From assembly GCA_964421815.1 (NCBI GenBank), contig CAYQYT010000006.1, positions 72,585 to 136,584 of the forward strand: a DNA stretch of 64,000 nt, read 5' to 3'. Every line of letters begins with the position of its first letter. The first letter of the stretch is position 1. This stretch comes from DTU089 sp964421815 (GTDB lineage: Bacteria > Bacillota > Clostridia > Oscillospirales > Acutalibacteraceae). The position numbers and the translations under genes are program-made. Below the pieces are notes generated by a model. It worked only from the letters and a program-made list of their open reading frames with translations. It was not told the origin of the DNA and searched no databases. This document shows, piece by piece, positions 17,809 to 27,501 of this stretch.

Positions 17809-18729
17809 ATGAAACGAGCAATCGCAATACTTATAGCGATTATGCTGTGCATGACACTTTTTGCGTGTAGCAAACAACCTGAAACACAACCGTTTTTGGA
17901 GTCCAGCGGTAAGGTGACGAGCGAAACGGTAGATGCAACATCGAGCAACGAATATGAATGTAGCGGTGGCAACAATGCCGTTGACTCTGAAAAACCTACA
18001 GAAAACTCCTCCCTAACTGCAACAACGGCGACTGAGGAAACGGTTACATCAGAAAAAAATAAAGATGAAACCAAGGCCACGGTAACGCCTCCTCCGACAG
18101 AGGAAACAGTCTCAACTAATCCTCCAAAGGAAACTGAGGTAACTGCTCCGCCGAAAACTACGACTACAACAGACACCGGAGAGGAAAAGGAAACGTTAAC
18201 CCCACCCGATACAGAAAAGTGGACTGAACCGACAGAGGAAACACAGCCCGAAGAAACGAAGCCAATAGAAATACCTTCGACTTACGATATCGAGAGATTG
18301 GTGGCTCAGTACATCAATCAGCACCGAGTAAATCAAGGGTCTACTTCTGCAACTGTCCTTACAGGATTAACAGAGGTAGCAAGATATCGTGCAAAGCAGC
18401 TTGTTAGCAACTTCTCACACGACAGCATTCCAAACCCCTGCACGGTCTTGAAGTACGGAGAGTACATCGATATGACCTTGTTCGGTGGAGAAGCAAGTGA
18501 AAGCTACTACCGTGGCTACAATCGAGAAGCTATCGGAAAAGGAGATTGGTTCGGTACAGCCGACCAAATGGCTCAAAGAATTGCAAACGGCTTCAAAAAC
18601 AGCAGTAAGCATTGGGCATATGTCGGTGACTCAGAATACAGCTACATGGCTGTGGGAGTCCACTATAACGAATCTGATGGGAAATGGTACTGTTGTATAT
18701 GCATGAGCAGTAAAAATTATGGTGATTAA
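17809..18729 (+). CDS. CAP-domain lipoprotein
   Basis: 306 residues. Lipoprotein signal MKRAIAILIAIMLCMTLFAC with Cys20 as the lipid anchor. Residues 25-155 are a low-complexity Thr/Pro/Glu wall-spanning linker. The C-terminal 140 residues are a CAP (SCP/PR1) domain: VAQYINQHRVNQG, SATVLTGLTEVARYRAKQLV, FSHDS and HWAYVGDSEYSYMAVGVHY. Several in-frame starts exist (17797, 17800, 17806, 17809); the last gives the best distance to the AGAGGTGAT site. It opens the conjugation region and is probably exposed at the cell surface. Confidence 0.8.
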   Translation: MKRAIAILIAIMLCMTLFACSKQPETQPFLESSGKVTSETVDATSSNEYECSGGNNAVDSEKPTENSSLTATTATEETVTSEKNKDETKATVTPPPTEETVSTNPPKETEVTAPPKTTTTTDTGEEKETLTPPDTEKWTEPTEETQPEETKPIEIPSTYDIERLVAQYINQHRVNQGSTSATVLTGLTEVARYRAKQLVSNFSHDSIPNPCTVLKYGEYIDMTLFGGEASESYYRGYNREAIGKGDWFGTADQMAQRIANGFKNSSKHWAYVGDSEYSYMAVGVHYNESDGKWYCCICMSSKNYGD

Positions 18730-18746
18730 TTGTTAATCTACCGCAA

Positions 18747-18785
18747 GACCGCCCTCGTCCATACGGACGGGGGCTAATTTTATTT
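18747..18785 (+). terminator. Terminator after the CAP lipoprotein
   Basis: GCCCTCGTCC (18751-18760) pairs with GGACGGGGGC (18765-18774) around ATAC and is followed by a T-rich run. Confidence 0.75.
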
Positions 18786-18809
18786 CAATCATGAAAGGAC
18801 GAATGATCT

Positions 18810-21800
18810 ATGAATTTTGTAAAGAAAAAGTGGTCGAAAGTGTTGGCAATGGTTCTCGCGGTAGTAATGGTGATAATGGCAATGCCCATGAGTGCATTCG
18901 CCGCTGTCGCAAGTGATCTCCCCGAAGAGATGGCGGATCACTCTATCCTCCGCGCACTGGCCTATACCGGATACGATGTGGATCAGCAGATTGCTGACGG
19001 AACTCTGTATCAGTCCGGAAATTACGGTTCAAGAACCCCGTCTGGCATTCTGTCAGGCATTCATTACGGCACTTCGACCTCCGGCTTTGAAACCGTGGCA
19101 GATACTACTACCGTTACAGGTCTTGCTCCTAACATCGCAAGATATCAGGACTACGGTCTGTGCTGTGCCTCTTTTGTGACTTATTACATCTGCAATTATC
19201 TGCCCAATATTGAAGGTGTGGATACACAGTTTATCACAGATGCGATTAAAGCTACGGGCTGGAACTCTCAAGCATGTGTAACGTGGCAGAAAGCCCTTAA
19301 TGGATTGGCAGACGAAGGAAAAATCGAGAAAATCGGCACAAGTGCGTCCAACGTAGATAGAAGCAAGCTTAGTCCCGGTGATATTGTTATCTTTGGTGAC
19401 TCGGAGAATAGCCATAAGCACGTGGCGATCTATTCCGGCACATATAAAGGTGTCGATTTCATTATCCATGTTGGAAATGATCGAGGCCCCGAAATTTCAC
19501 GTATCGACTGGATGGGCGACTCTTCTAATGGTGACAAAGCATCTTATCCCAACGCATATTTCCACCTTCCCGATGACATCTTCGAGAATGATGGAAGCAT
19601 CGAAATTTATAAAGAAGATACCGATGGTAAAGCCCTTGCCGGCGCATATTTTACTGCCACCAATACCGAAACAAACGAAAAGTTTGTAATCGGCCCCACT
19701 AATAGTAGCGGTTACGCTAAAAGTGAGGACAAAATCCCGTATGGCACTTATACCATTACGGAAACGGTATTCCCGACCAATTATAGATCCTACGGAACGA
19801 CTACTTGGACGAAGACTCTGAACTCGGAAACTCCCAATGCAACCATCACAATCGAAGCAGTCAATGAACTGATTCCCGGTTCAGCCAAGATCGTGAAGAC
19901 TGCTGAAGACGGTGAAGTGGCAGGTATCAGTTTTAACATTAAAGGCAATGGTGTAGATAAGACCGTTACCACCGATGAAAATGGCGAAATTAAGATTGAT
20001 AACCTCAAGCCCGGCAATTACACCGTAACCGAAACTGTGGCAGACAAATATGTGCCGCAGGAGGTTAGATCGGTTACCGTTGTTAGCGGTCAGACCGCTA
20101 CTGTAACCTTCAATAATGTTCTCAAGCGCGGTTCGCTACAGATTACTAAGGATTCCGAAGATGGTCTCGTAGAAGGTGTGCAGTTTAAACTGTCTGGCAC
20201 TTCTCTCGCTGGACTCCCTGTGGAGCAGTATGCCGTGACCAACGCTAATGGTGTGGCGACATTTGAGGATGTCCTCATCAGCGGACATGCCCCCTATGTG
20301 CTCGAGGAAGTCAATACTGCGGAGCGATATGTTATCCCCGAGGATCAGACGGCTGTTATCGAGTGGAATAAAGTAACCAACAACTACTTCTATAACGAAT
20401 TGAAGCGTGGCGACCTCAAGGTTACCAAAACCGCAGAAGACGGTCTCGTTGAAGGTATGAAGTTCCATCTTTACGGCACTTCTCTTTCCGGCGAAAAGGT
20501 TGATGAATATGCATATACCGATGAAAACGGCATCGCAATGTTCTACGATGTGCTGATTGGTGAGGGATATACTCTCGAGGAAGTCAATACCAACATCCGC
20601 TATGTCGTACCTGCAAAGCAGACTGCGGACATTGAGTGGAAAAAAGTGACTAATAAATCCTTTGAGAATATCCTCAAGAAATTCCGTGTGGATGTATTCA
20701 AAGTTGACGGATATCTGTTTTGGGGCGACCCCGAGGATGAGGAAAGCGGCGGTCTTGTGCCTGTATCCGCAGTACCTATGTCTCTTGCAGTCGACTCCGA
20801 TCAGATGGTCAATGAATACGGTTGGCCTTATGGTGTGACACAGGGTGATGCAACCTTGGAAGGCGCGGTTTATGGTATCTATAATAATGGAGTCCTCGTA
20901 GATACTTACACAACAGACAAAAATGGTTATTTTTTGACGGATTACTATGTCTGCGGCGACAATTGGTATTTACAGGAGATTACGCCCAGTGAGGGCTATC
21001 TGCTTGACGATACGAGATACTACATCGACTGCTCTGCCTACGAATACACCGTAGAATTGAACACTGAGTATGTGGATGTGTATGAAGCCATCGTCCGTGG
21101 CAAGATTGCCATCATTAAGCATTGCGATGACGGCAGCACCAAGATTGAAACTCCCGAGGAAGGAGCGGTCTTCGCTGTATACCTCAAGAGCGCCGGATCT
21201 TTCGACAATACAGAAGAAAAAGAAAGAGCAATCCTCTTCTGTGATGAGTTTGGCTTTGCAGAAACTGAATGGTTGCCCTACGGCACTTATGTCGTAGAGC
21301 AGATTGACGGCTGGGATGGTAAAGAAATGATGCCGGCATTTGAAGTCAATGTCAATGCGGATGGTGAAACCTATCGTTACCTCATTAACAATGCTACCTT
21401 CGAGGCCGAAATCGAGATTGTCAAAAAGGATGCTGAAACTGGTAATGTAATCCCTGCTGCCGGCATTGGTTTCAAGGTTCGCAATACCGACACCGGAGAA
21501 TATGTCATTCAGCACATCAACTATCCCACTCCCGAGGATATCGAGGTTTACTACACCGACAGCACCGGCAAGCTGATGCTCCCGTCTCCTCTGCCTTATG
21601 GTAATTATGAGATTATCGAGCAGAACACCTGCTATGGCTATGTCCTTGACAGCGAACCTGTGGCATTTAAAGTCGATGGTTCAGCCGATCTTGTAACTGT
21701 AGTCAAATCCAATGTTGCGCAAAAAGGCACGATTACCATTGAGAAGACCGGTGAAGTATTCTCTTCTGTCCGTGAAACCAATGGTATCTACCAGCCCATT

Positions 21801-23798
21801 TATGAAGTTCAGGGCTTGGCAGGTGCAGTTTATGAGATCATCGCCACAGAGGATGTTATCACCCTTGATGGCACAATTCGTTACACAAAAGGACAGGTAG
21901 TTGCAACCCTTACCACAGGAGCAGATGGCAAAGCGACAAGCGAACCGCTCTACCTTGGTAAGTACACTGTGAAGGAAATTAAAGCTCCCCACGGCATGGT
22001 GCTTAATACCGCTCCTTCCAATGTAGAACTCACATATGCAGGTGAAAAAGTAAAAGTCACCACAACCTCCACATCGTTTTATAACGAGCGACAGAATGTC
22101 ATGATTGATCTGACCAAGTCTCTCGAGAAGGACGATGTATTCAATATCGGTAACGGCGATGAAATTACTCGTGTACAGTTTGCACTCTATGCAGCCGAGG
22201 ATCTGACTGCCGCAGACGGTAAGGTAGTTCCCAAGGATGCAATCATTGAAATCGCAACTTGCGATGCAGACGGAAAGATTGTCTTTAATATCGACCTACC
22301 CGTAGGTGCAAAGGTATATGTGAAGGAGTACGCAACCGACAGCCACTATATACTCTCCGACCTCATCTATGAGGTGACCTTTGATTATGAAGGTCAAGAT
22401 ACCGTTACCGTCAGCAAGAGCATTAACGACGGCAATGCCATTGAAAACGAAATGATTCGTGGCAGTATCGTGGGAAAGAAACTGGATGAGGACGGCTTCA
22501 CAATTTGCGGCGCACTCTTTGGCCTTTTCGCAGAGAATGAAACTGAGTTCACAGAGGATACTGCAATCCTTACCTGTGAGTCCAATGAAATCGGCGTATT
22601 CTACTTCGAGAATATTCCCTTCGGCAGATGGATCGTTCGAGAGATTAAGTCGGCCCCTGCTTTCGTATTGAATGAGAACAGTTATGCTGTTACCATTGCA
22701 GAGGATGAGCAGGTTGTTGAGATCGTCATCGAAAATGAGTTCATCACCGGCTCTGTGAAGACTACGAAAGTCGATAAAGAATACCCCGAGAACACGCTCG
22801 GCGGTGCCATCTTTGAAATCTTCGTGGATGTGGACGGCAATCAGGAGTTCGATGCAGAGATCGATCTGCTCGTAGGTGAAATGACCGAAGGCGAAAACGG
22901 TGTCTACACAATGGATAACCTTCGCTATAACGGTTACTTCCTGTACGAAAAAGCAGCTCCCGAGGGCTTCCTCAAGGATGACGGCTATTACTATTTCGAG
23001 ATTAGAAATAACGGCGAAACCGTTATCGTAGAAAACGAAGCAGGTGTTGGGTTCACAAATCAGCCTATCAAGGGCAATGTTACTACCACCAAGGTGGATG
23101 AGGAATATCCCGAGAACAAGCTGACCGGTGCTATATTCCACATCTATGCCGATGCAGATAAGAACGGTGAATTCAACGCAGAAATCGATTCCTTTGTGGT
23201 CGCATTGTCTGAAACCGAGGTTGGCATTTACCTTGCGGAAGGCATCCGCTATGGTGGTTACTTCTTGTATGAGGAAACTGCTCCCGAGGGCTTCGTGAAG
23301 GATGATAACTACCACTACTTCGAGATTCGCAACGATGGCGAAACCATTACAGTCGAAAACATGGCTGGCGTGGGCTTCACCAACAAGCCTATCGTTGGCG
23401 AACTCGAACTGACCAAGACCGACATTGCAGATGGCAATCCTCTTGCCGGTGTCGGCTTCCGTATCAAGGATGTAGATGGCAATACCGTAATCGAAGGATA
23501 TACCGATGAGAACGGCATCGCCAAATTCACTCTCCGCTACGGAAAGTACACCTATTCTGAATTTGATCCTCTCGAGGGCTACATCGCCAACACAGATGAG
23601 TATCCGTTTGAAATTACTGAGGACGGACAGATCATCAAAGCAAGTGTAACCAACGAGAAAATCCCTGTCCCCGATATTCCGCAAACCGGCGATAACTCCA
23701 ACCTTGGCTTCTGGATCGGCCTTGGTGCGATTGCACTCGGCGGTTTGATTGCTACCGTAATTGTCGGTTTCAAGCGAAAGAAGGACGATGAGGATTAA
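18810..23798 (+). CDS. Giant sortase-anchored surface protein: NlpC/P60-like peptidase plus CnaB repeats
   Basis: 1662 residues. A signal peptide (1-31) is followed by an NlpC/P60-type cysteine peptidase (about 45-255) with YGLCCASF (Cys119), HKHVAIYSG (His204) and a third His220. From about 262 on there are roughly thirteen SpaA/CnaB beta-sandwich repeats, many starting with G-x-(I/L/V)-x-(I/V)-x-K and ending in an Asn-containing strand, the set-up for Lys-Asn isopeptide bonds. Two near-identical late repeats (about 1312-1528) carry EF-hand-like Asp-rich loops (DVDGNQEFD, DADKNGEFN). The end is IPQTG, a hydrophobic span and KRKKDDED. The sortase is encoded 3 kb downstream. Likely a conjugation adhesin with wall-lytic activity. 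Confidence 0.9.
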   Translation: MNFVKKKWSKVLAMVLAVVMVIMAMPMSAFAAVASDLPEEMADHSILRALAYTGYDVDQQIADGTLYQSGNYGSRTPSGILSGIHYGTSTSGFETVADTTTVTGLAPNIARYQDYGLCCASFVTYYICNYLPNIEGVDTQFITDAIKATGWNSQACVTWQKALNGLADEGKIEKIGTSASNVDRSKLSPGDIVIFGDSENSHKHVAIYSGTYKGVDFIIHVGNDRGPEISRIDWMGDSSNGDKASYPNAYFHLPDDIFENDGSIEIYKEDTDGKALAGAYFTATNTETNEKFVIGPTNSSGYAKSEDKIPYGTYTITETVFPTNYRSYGTTTWTKTLNSETPNATITIEAVNELIPGSAKIVKTAEDGEVAGISFNIKGNGVDKTVTTDENGEIKIDNLKPGNYTVTETVADKYVPQEVRSVTVVSGQTATVTFNNVLKRGSLQITKDSEDGLVEGVQFKLSGTSLAGLPVEQYAVTNANGVATFEDVLISGHAPYVLEEVNTAERYVIPEDQTAVIEWNKVTNNYFYNELKRGDLKVTKTAEDGLVEGMKFHLYGTSLSGEKVDEYAYTDENGIAMFYDVLIGEGYTLEEVNTNIRYVVPAKQTADIEWKKVTNKSFENILKKFRVDVFKVDGYLFWGDPEDEESGGLVPVSAVPMSLAVDSDQMVNEYGWPYGVTQGDATLEGAVYGIYNNGVLVDTYTTDKNGYFLTDYYVCGDNWYLQEITPSEGYLLDDTRYYIDCSAYEYTVELNTEYVDVYEAIVRGKIAIIKHCDDGSTKIETPEEGAVFAVYLKSAGSFDNTEEKERAILFCDEFGFAETEWLPYGTYVVEQIDGWDGKEMMPAFEVNVNADGETYRYLINNATFEAEIEIVKKDAETGNVIPAAGIGFKVRNTDTGEYVIQHINYPTPEDIEVYYTDSTGKLMLPSPLPYGNYEIIEQNTCYGYVLDSEPVAFKVDGSADLVTVVKSNVAQKGTITIEKTGEVFSSVRETNGIYQPIYEVQGLAGAVYEIIATEDVITLDGTIRYTKGQVVATLTTGADGKATSEPLYLGKYTVKEIKAPHGMVLNTAPSNVELTYAGEKVKVTTTSTSFYNERQNVMIDLTKSLEKDDVFNIGNGDEITRVQFALYAAEDLTAADGKVVPKDAIIEIATCDADGKIVFNIDLPVGAKVYVKEYATDSHYILSDLIYEVTFDYEGQDTVTVSKSINDGNAIENEMIRGSIVGKKLDEDGFTICGALFGLFAENETEFTEDTAILTCESNEIGVFYFENIPFGRWIVREIKSAPAFVLNENSYAVTIAEDEQVVEIVIENEFITGSVKTTKVDKEYPENTLGGAIFEIFVDVDGNQEFDAEIDLLVGEMTEGENGVYTMDNLRYNGYFLYEKAAPEGFLKDDGYYYFEIRNNGETVIVENEAGVGFTNQPIKGNVTTTKVDEEYPENKLTGAIFHIYADADKNGEFNAEIDSFVVALSETEVGIYLAEGIRYGGYFLYEETAPEGFVKDDNYHYFEIRNDGETITVENMAGVGFTNKPIVGELELTKTDIADGNPLAGVGFRIKDVDGNTVIEGYTDENGIAKFTLRYGKYTYSEFDPLEGYIANTDEYPFEITEDGQIIKASVTNEKIPVPDIPQTGDNSNLGFWIGLGAIALGGLIATVIVGFKRKKDDED
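22747..23388 (+). repeat. Two adjacent near-identical CnaB repeat units
   Basis: Bases 22747-23061 and 23074-23388 encode two repeats of about 105 residues that share most residues (TTKVD, EYPEN, FLYE, APEGF, YYFEIRN or HYFEIRN, GVGFTN). They look like a recent tandem duplication and a possible slippage or recombination site. Confidence 0.75.
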
Positions 23799-23800
23799 GC

Positions 23801-24133
23801 ATGATGAAAAAGGTGTATATTTGCGCACCTTTGGGTGGCGATGTCAAGGGCAACCTTGAAAAAGTCAAGCGATATACTCGATTCGCTTTAATGTGTGGCA
23901 CGGCTCCGGTCGTGCCACATTTTTATGCGCTCTGCCTTGATGATGATATCGAAAAGGAGCGAGAAATCGGTATTGTTGCAGGACTGGGTATGTTGTGGTT
24001 TTGTGATGAGCTTTGGTTATTCGGGGACGAAGTTACCGAAGGAATGCACACAGAAATCAATTTCTGCAAGAACCTCAACATCCGCATTAAGAAAATCAAT
24101 GAAAAAGACATCAAAAAAGTGATCGGAGGATGA
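23801..24133 (+). CDS. Small deoxyribosyltransferase-like protein (DUF4406-like)
   Basis: 110 residues. VYICAPLGGDVKGN, ALMCGTAPVVPHFYA, and GMLWFCDELWLFGDEVTEGM are the pattern of the DUF4406/nucleoside 2-deoxyribosyltransferase-like fold. It starts two bases after the adhesin stop with two possible ATGs and overlaps the next gene. Small enzymes of this fold are common in phage and ICE operons; the substrate is not known. Confidence 0.72.
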   Translation: MMKKVYICAPLGGDVKGNLEKVKRYTRFALMCGTAPVVPHFYALCLDDDIEKEREIGIVAGLGMLWFCDELWLFGDEVTEGMHTEINFCKNLNIRIKKINEKDIKKVIGG

Positions 24134-24135
24134 TT

Positions 24136-24471
24136 ATGATGAAAAAGAAAACCGTTAGAATCCTTTTCTGCTTAGTGGCAGTCCTTATGCTGACGATGAG
24201 TTTCTCTTTGACTGCATTTGCGGCCGGAGATGTCGCAGGTGCCATTGAGCAGACTTGGAACACAGCTAAAACGCAGGTGCAAACAGTAGTTAATAATGTT
24301 GTGTTTCCTGTGGTAGATATGATTCTTGCCATCCTCTTCTTCGTGAAGTTGGGTACGGCATATTTTGACTACCGCAAACACGGGCAGTTTGAATTCGCAG
24401 CTCCTGCCATACTGTTTGCTTGTTTGATCTTCACCCTTACCGCTCCTCTGTATATTTGGACGATTCTGTAA
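24136..24471 (+). CDS. Pilin-like conjugation protein (VirB2-like, DUF3852)
   Basis: 111 residues. Signal peptide up to AFA, then VQTVVNNVVFPVVDMILAIL and a second membrane span near the C-terminus. This size, layout and place before the VirB6/VirB3/VirB4 genes fit the TrbC/VirB2-like small pilin component of Gram-positive T4SS. Start chosen at 24136 for distance to CGGAGG. Confidence 0.68.
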   Translation: MMKKKTVRILFCLVAVLMLTMSFSLTAFAAGDVAGAIEQTWNTAKTQVQTVVNNVVFPVVDMILAILFFVKLGTAYFDYRKHGQFEFAAPAILFACLIFTLTAPLYIWTIL

Positions 24472-24486
24472 TCAGAGGTGATAAGG

Positions 24487-24903
24487 ATGAATTTTTTTGA
24501 AAATGAAATGCGAATGATGTTCGACCACACGGGTATTATTCAAGACCCGAAATTTGTAGGCCGAACAATGCTGGGTAAAATAGACGATGACTTGCGGGTA
24601 AAAATGCAGTTCATCTCTACCCATATTTCCAAGCATTACGATGCAATTCAGGTTTCCATTATTAACCGTAAAGATGGAATAGTGGATAAGGAAACTATGA
24701 AATTTGGGGACATTATCGGATTGCGACAAGACAACTGTGGCAACATGGTGCATCCTTATATGTGGGAACAAAGCGATAAGAACGCTTATTGGTATGTACA
24801 TGTATCCATTTCCGACAAGGCGCGAATCGGCGACACGGTTTTGGATTATGTTGGGATGTATCAGGATCAGGAAATGTCCGTAAATGAAATGCAGTTTCAG
24901 TAA
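24487..24903 (+). CDS. Unknown 138-residue protein in the transfer operon
   Basis: Starts MNFFENEMRMMFDHTGIIQDPKF, soluble, with the line GKIDDDLRVKMQFISTHIS and a C-terminal HVSISDKARIGDTVLDYVG. It is conserved in position between pilin-like and VirB6-like genes in such ICEs as far as I know, but I cannot name the domain. The ATG at 24487 follows AGAGGTGATAAGG. Confidence 0.65.
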   Translation: MNFFENEMRMMFDHTGIIQDPKFVGRTMLGKIDDDLRVKMQFISTHISKHYDAIQVSIINRKDGIVDKETMKFGDIIGLRQDNCGNMVHPYMWEQSDKNAYWYVHVSISDKARIGDTVLDYVGMYQDQEMSVNEMQFQ

Positions 24904-24970
24904 AAGAATTCAATCCTGTGGGGACGGTGGAAGCCGTCCTCACTTTCGTAATACTTGGAGGTGATAATTA

Positions 24971-25900
24971 ATGTTTGACTGGATCGGCGATCTTATAGAT
25001 GCTATAGCGGAAGCAATCCGTGAAGCATTTGAATTCCTTGGAACGCAGATCTCCAATACTATTTGGAATACGATGCTGAAATGGTTTTATGAAACCATTT
25101 ATGATGCAGTTGCTGACTTTTTCTCTATGATGGGAAACATGGGCGCAGATATCTTCGAATTGGATTGGGTAAAGGCAACAATTCAGTTATTTACCTATTT
25201 TGGCTGGGCTTTATTTGTTGCCGGTGTTGTGGTGGCGGTATTCGATGTAGCCATCGAATATCAAAACGGCAGAGCAGATATAAAATCTTGTGCAATTAAC
25301 GTTCTGAAAGGGTTCTTCGCCTGTTCACTCATTGGCGTAGTCCCGGTAGAACTTTATAAATTTTGCATAAGTTTACAAAATACCTTCTCCCACGATCTTT
25401 CTGCCTTGTTTGCCAGTGGACAATCCATCGATCTTGCTGGGCAAAGTACAAGCGTTCTTGTAGGAAGCTTCTCGGTCGCAAATAACATTACCTTCAATCT
25501 CTTTAATATCCTTGCACTTATAGCATTTGGCTATTGCGTAGTAAAGATATTCTTCCAAAACATCAAACGTGGGGGCATTTTGCTCGTGCAGATGGCTGTA
25601 GGCGCATTGTATATGTTCTCCGTCCCCCGAGGATATCATGATGGATTTGTACAGTGGATGAAGCAAGTAGCAGCAATATGTCTTACGGCATTTATGCAAA
25701 CGACACTCCTGTTCCTTGGCCTGTTAACTTTCCCAACCAATATGCTTCTTGGTCTCGGCATTATGCTTGCCGCTAATGAGGTGCCGAGAATTGCCCAGCA
25801 ATTTGGATTAGATTCAAGCGTAAGGGTGAACATGATGTCTGTCGTTCATGCGACTACTACAGCGGTCAATCTGACACGTTCTATTGCAAGGGCTAAATAA
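24971..25900 (+). CDS. VirB6/TrbL-like T4SS membrane protein
   Basis: 309 residues. An amphipathic N-terminus (WIGDLIDAIAEAIREAFEFL) is followed by about six membrane segments, e.g. YFGWALFVAGVVVAVF, ILALIAFGYCVVKIFF and FMQTTLLFLGLLTF. In this place before PrgI- and VirB4-like genes it fits the polytopic inner-membrane channel component. Good GGAGGTGAT site. Confidence 0.78.
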   Translation: MFDWIGDLIDAIAEAIREAFEFLGTQISNTIWNTMLKWFYETIYDAVADFFSMMGNMGADIFELDWVKATIQLFTYFGWALFVAGVVVAVFDVAIEYQNGRADIKSCAINVLKGFFACSLIGVVPVELYKFCISLQNTFSHDLSALFASGQSIDLAGQSTSVLVGSFSVANNITFNLFNILALIAFGYCVVKIFFQNIKRGGILLVQMAVGALYMFSVPRGYHDGFVQWMKQVAAICLTAFMQTTLLFLGLLTFPTNMLLGLGIMLAANEVPRIAQQFGLDSSVRVNMMSVVHATTTAVNLTRSIARAK

Positions 25901-25944
25901 GCGCCCTTCAAAGGCATGAAAACACATTAATTGGAGGTATGTAA

Positions 25945-26205
25945 ATGACACAATATATTTATCCGCAAAATCTCAAGGCTACAGCAAATCTGTGGCTGTG
26001 GGGATTGCGAGATTTCTGCATCATTGGTATTGCAGCACTTTTGTCGGTTGTGATACTGGTGCATATGCATTTTTTTGTTCCTGCGGCGGCGACCTTGTGC
26101 TATGCGTTTTTAACCATTCGCATGGACGAAACAACCGTGCTGGACTATATGAAATACGCTGTGAAGTTCCTAATATCTACACAGCAATACTTTGAGTGGA
26201 GGTGA
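25945..26205 (+). CDS. PrgI/VirB3-like T4SS membrane protein
   Basis: 86 residues with two adjacent membrane spans (DFCIIGIAALLSVVILVHM and the next one), then a short cytosolic tail. Small two-span proteins just before VirB4 are the VirB3/PrgI class. Confidence 0.8.
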   Translation: MTQYIYPQNLKATANLWLWGLRDFCIIGIAALLSVVILVHMHFFVPAAATLCYAFLTIRMDETTVLDYMKYAVKFLISTQQYFEWR

Positions 26206-26210
26206 GCAAA

Positions 26211-26810
26211 ATGGGAAAAGACAAGCAGAAAAAAAGAAAAGGCAGTTCGGTACAAGACCTAATTGGTGTAAAAACTTTTACAAAATACGGTCTGAAAACC
26301 AATAAGGCAGAGCTACTCTTCTACCTTGTTGCACCGACAAATATTTCTGTGCTTTCACACACCAATATTGAAATAAAAGTAAGACATTTGATGATGGTAC
26401 TTTCTGCAATACCGGATATCGAAATTGCCTGTACCGACTCGTCTGAATGCTTTGATGACAATAAGGCATACCTTCATATGCGAGTGGATGAGGAAATGAA
26501 CCCTAAAATAAAGAAGATATTGAAAAAGGACATAGAGTTCTTGGATCAGATACAGGTGGAAATGGCCACCGCTCGTCAATTCTTCTTCATAGCGCGGTGT
26601 AAGGCAAAGAAGCCCGAACAGGTATTTCAAATGGCGAACCGTGTGGAAAAAGTTATCTCGGAGCAGGGATTCGAGGTTAGGAGAATGCGAAAAGAAGACA
26701 TCAAGCGTTTTCTTGCCTTGTATTTCGATGCAAGCCTAAATGGTGAGCAACTGCCCGACATTGATGGCGAACAGTTCTTTGAGGTAAACGAGGACGATGA
26801 GGAAACTTAA
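26211..26810 (+). CDS. VirB4-associated conjugation protein
   Basis: 199 residues, soluble, starting MGKDKQKKRKGSSVQDLIGVK. It has the YGLKTNKAELLFYLVAPTNI segment and a helical C-terminus with RRMRKEDIKRFLALYFDAS. In Clostridia ICEs a protein of this type stands between VirB3- and VirB4-like genes and resembles the N-terminal part of some VirB4 proteins. Start at 26211 has a perfect GGAGGTGAG site. Confidence 0.65.
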   Translation: MGKDKQKKRKGSSVQDLIGVKTFTKYGLKTNKAELLFYLVAPTNISVLSHTNIEIKVRHLMMVLSAIPDIEIACTDSSECFDDNKAYLHMRVDEEMNPKIKKILKKDIEFLDQIQVEMATARQFFFIARCKAKKPEQVFQMANRVEKVISEQGFEVRRMRKEDIKRFLALYFDASLNGEQLPDIDGEQFFEVNEDDEET

Positions 26811-27501
26811 TATATTTCTTGTTTTTCTGTTGTCGGCACTCATTGCCGTGTCTGCGTATATGATTTGGAAGGAAGTGTCCATACAACAGAAAGAAAAGAA
26901 GGAGTTTGACGAACTTCTCGAAATCATTGAGCCAATCAAAACGGACAAGCCCGAAGATGAACCAAGCGAGAACTCTTCGGAAACAGGTACAGAAGCAGGT
27001 TCAACAAAAAACGAACAGGAAGTTCGAGAGCGAAACCTTGCTCCGCTCTTCGAGAGAAATAAAGAATGCATCGGATGGATCTGTATTGAGGGAACAAATG
27101 TAAATTACCCAGTAATGCACACCCCCAACAATCCGCAAAAGTATTTGCGTAAGAATTTTGAGGGTGAGTACAGTCAATCCGGTGTTCCGTTCCTCGATGC
27201 CCGTTGTACAGCAGATAGTGGGACTGTCATAATTTATGGTCATAACATGAAGAACGGCACACAATTCTCTGATCTGAAAAAATACCTTAATGCCGACTTC
27301 CGAAACGCCCATCTAACGATAGAGTTTCAAACGGAAGCCGGCGTTCGCTATTACACGGTTGTGGATGTGATTCTAACTGACATCTACGATGAAATCTATA
27401 ACAAAATCAGTTCCGAAGACAACACGCTCATTCTTTCCACCTGCTATGGTGGAACAAAGAGCGGTCGTCTATTAATAATCGCAAAGGAGGCCACAGGCTA
27501 A
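26797..27501 (+). CDS. srtB: Class B sortase
   Basis: 234 residues. N-terminal membrane anchor (IFLVFLLSALIAVSAYMIW), a Glu/Ser-rich linker, then the sortase beta-barrel. The catalytic residues are His149 in IIYGHNM, Cys216 in ILSTCYGG and Arg224. It should anchor or polymerise the IPQTG protein encoded at 18810-23798. It overlaps the genes on both sides and is therefore part of the transfer operon. Confidence 0.92.
   Translation: MRKLNIFLVFLLSALIAVSAYMIWKEVSIQQKEKKEFDELLEIIEPIKTDKPEDEPSENSSETGTEAGSTKNEQEVRERNLAPLFERNKECIGWICIEGTNVNYPVMHTPNNPQKYLRKNFEGEYSQSGVPFLDARCTADSGTVIIYGHNMKNGTQFSDLKKYLNADFRNAHLTIEFQTEAGVRYYTVVDVILTDIYDEIYNKISSEDNTLILSTCYGGTKSGRLLIIAKEATG

Noticed and set aside
22296..23828. 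510-codon minus-strand frame through the CnaB repeats
   Set aside because: Opposite to the clearly real adhesin frame; no ribosome site and low-complexity protein.
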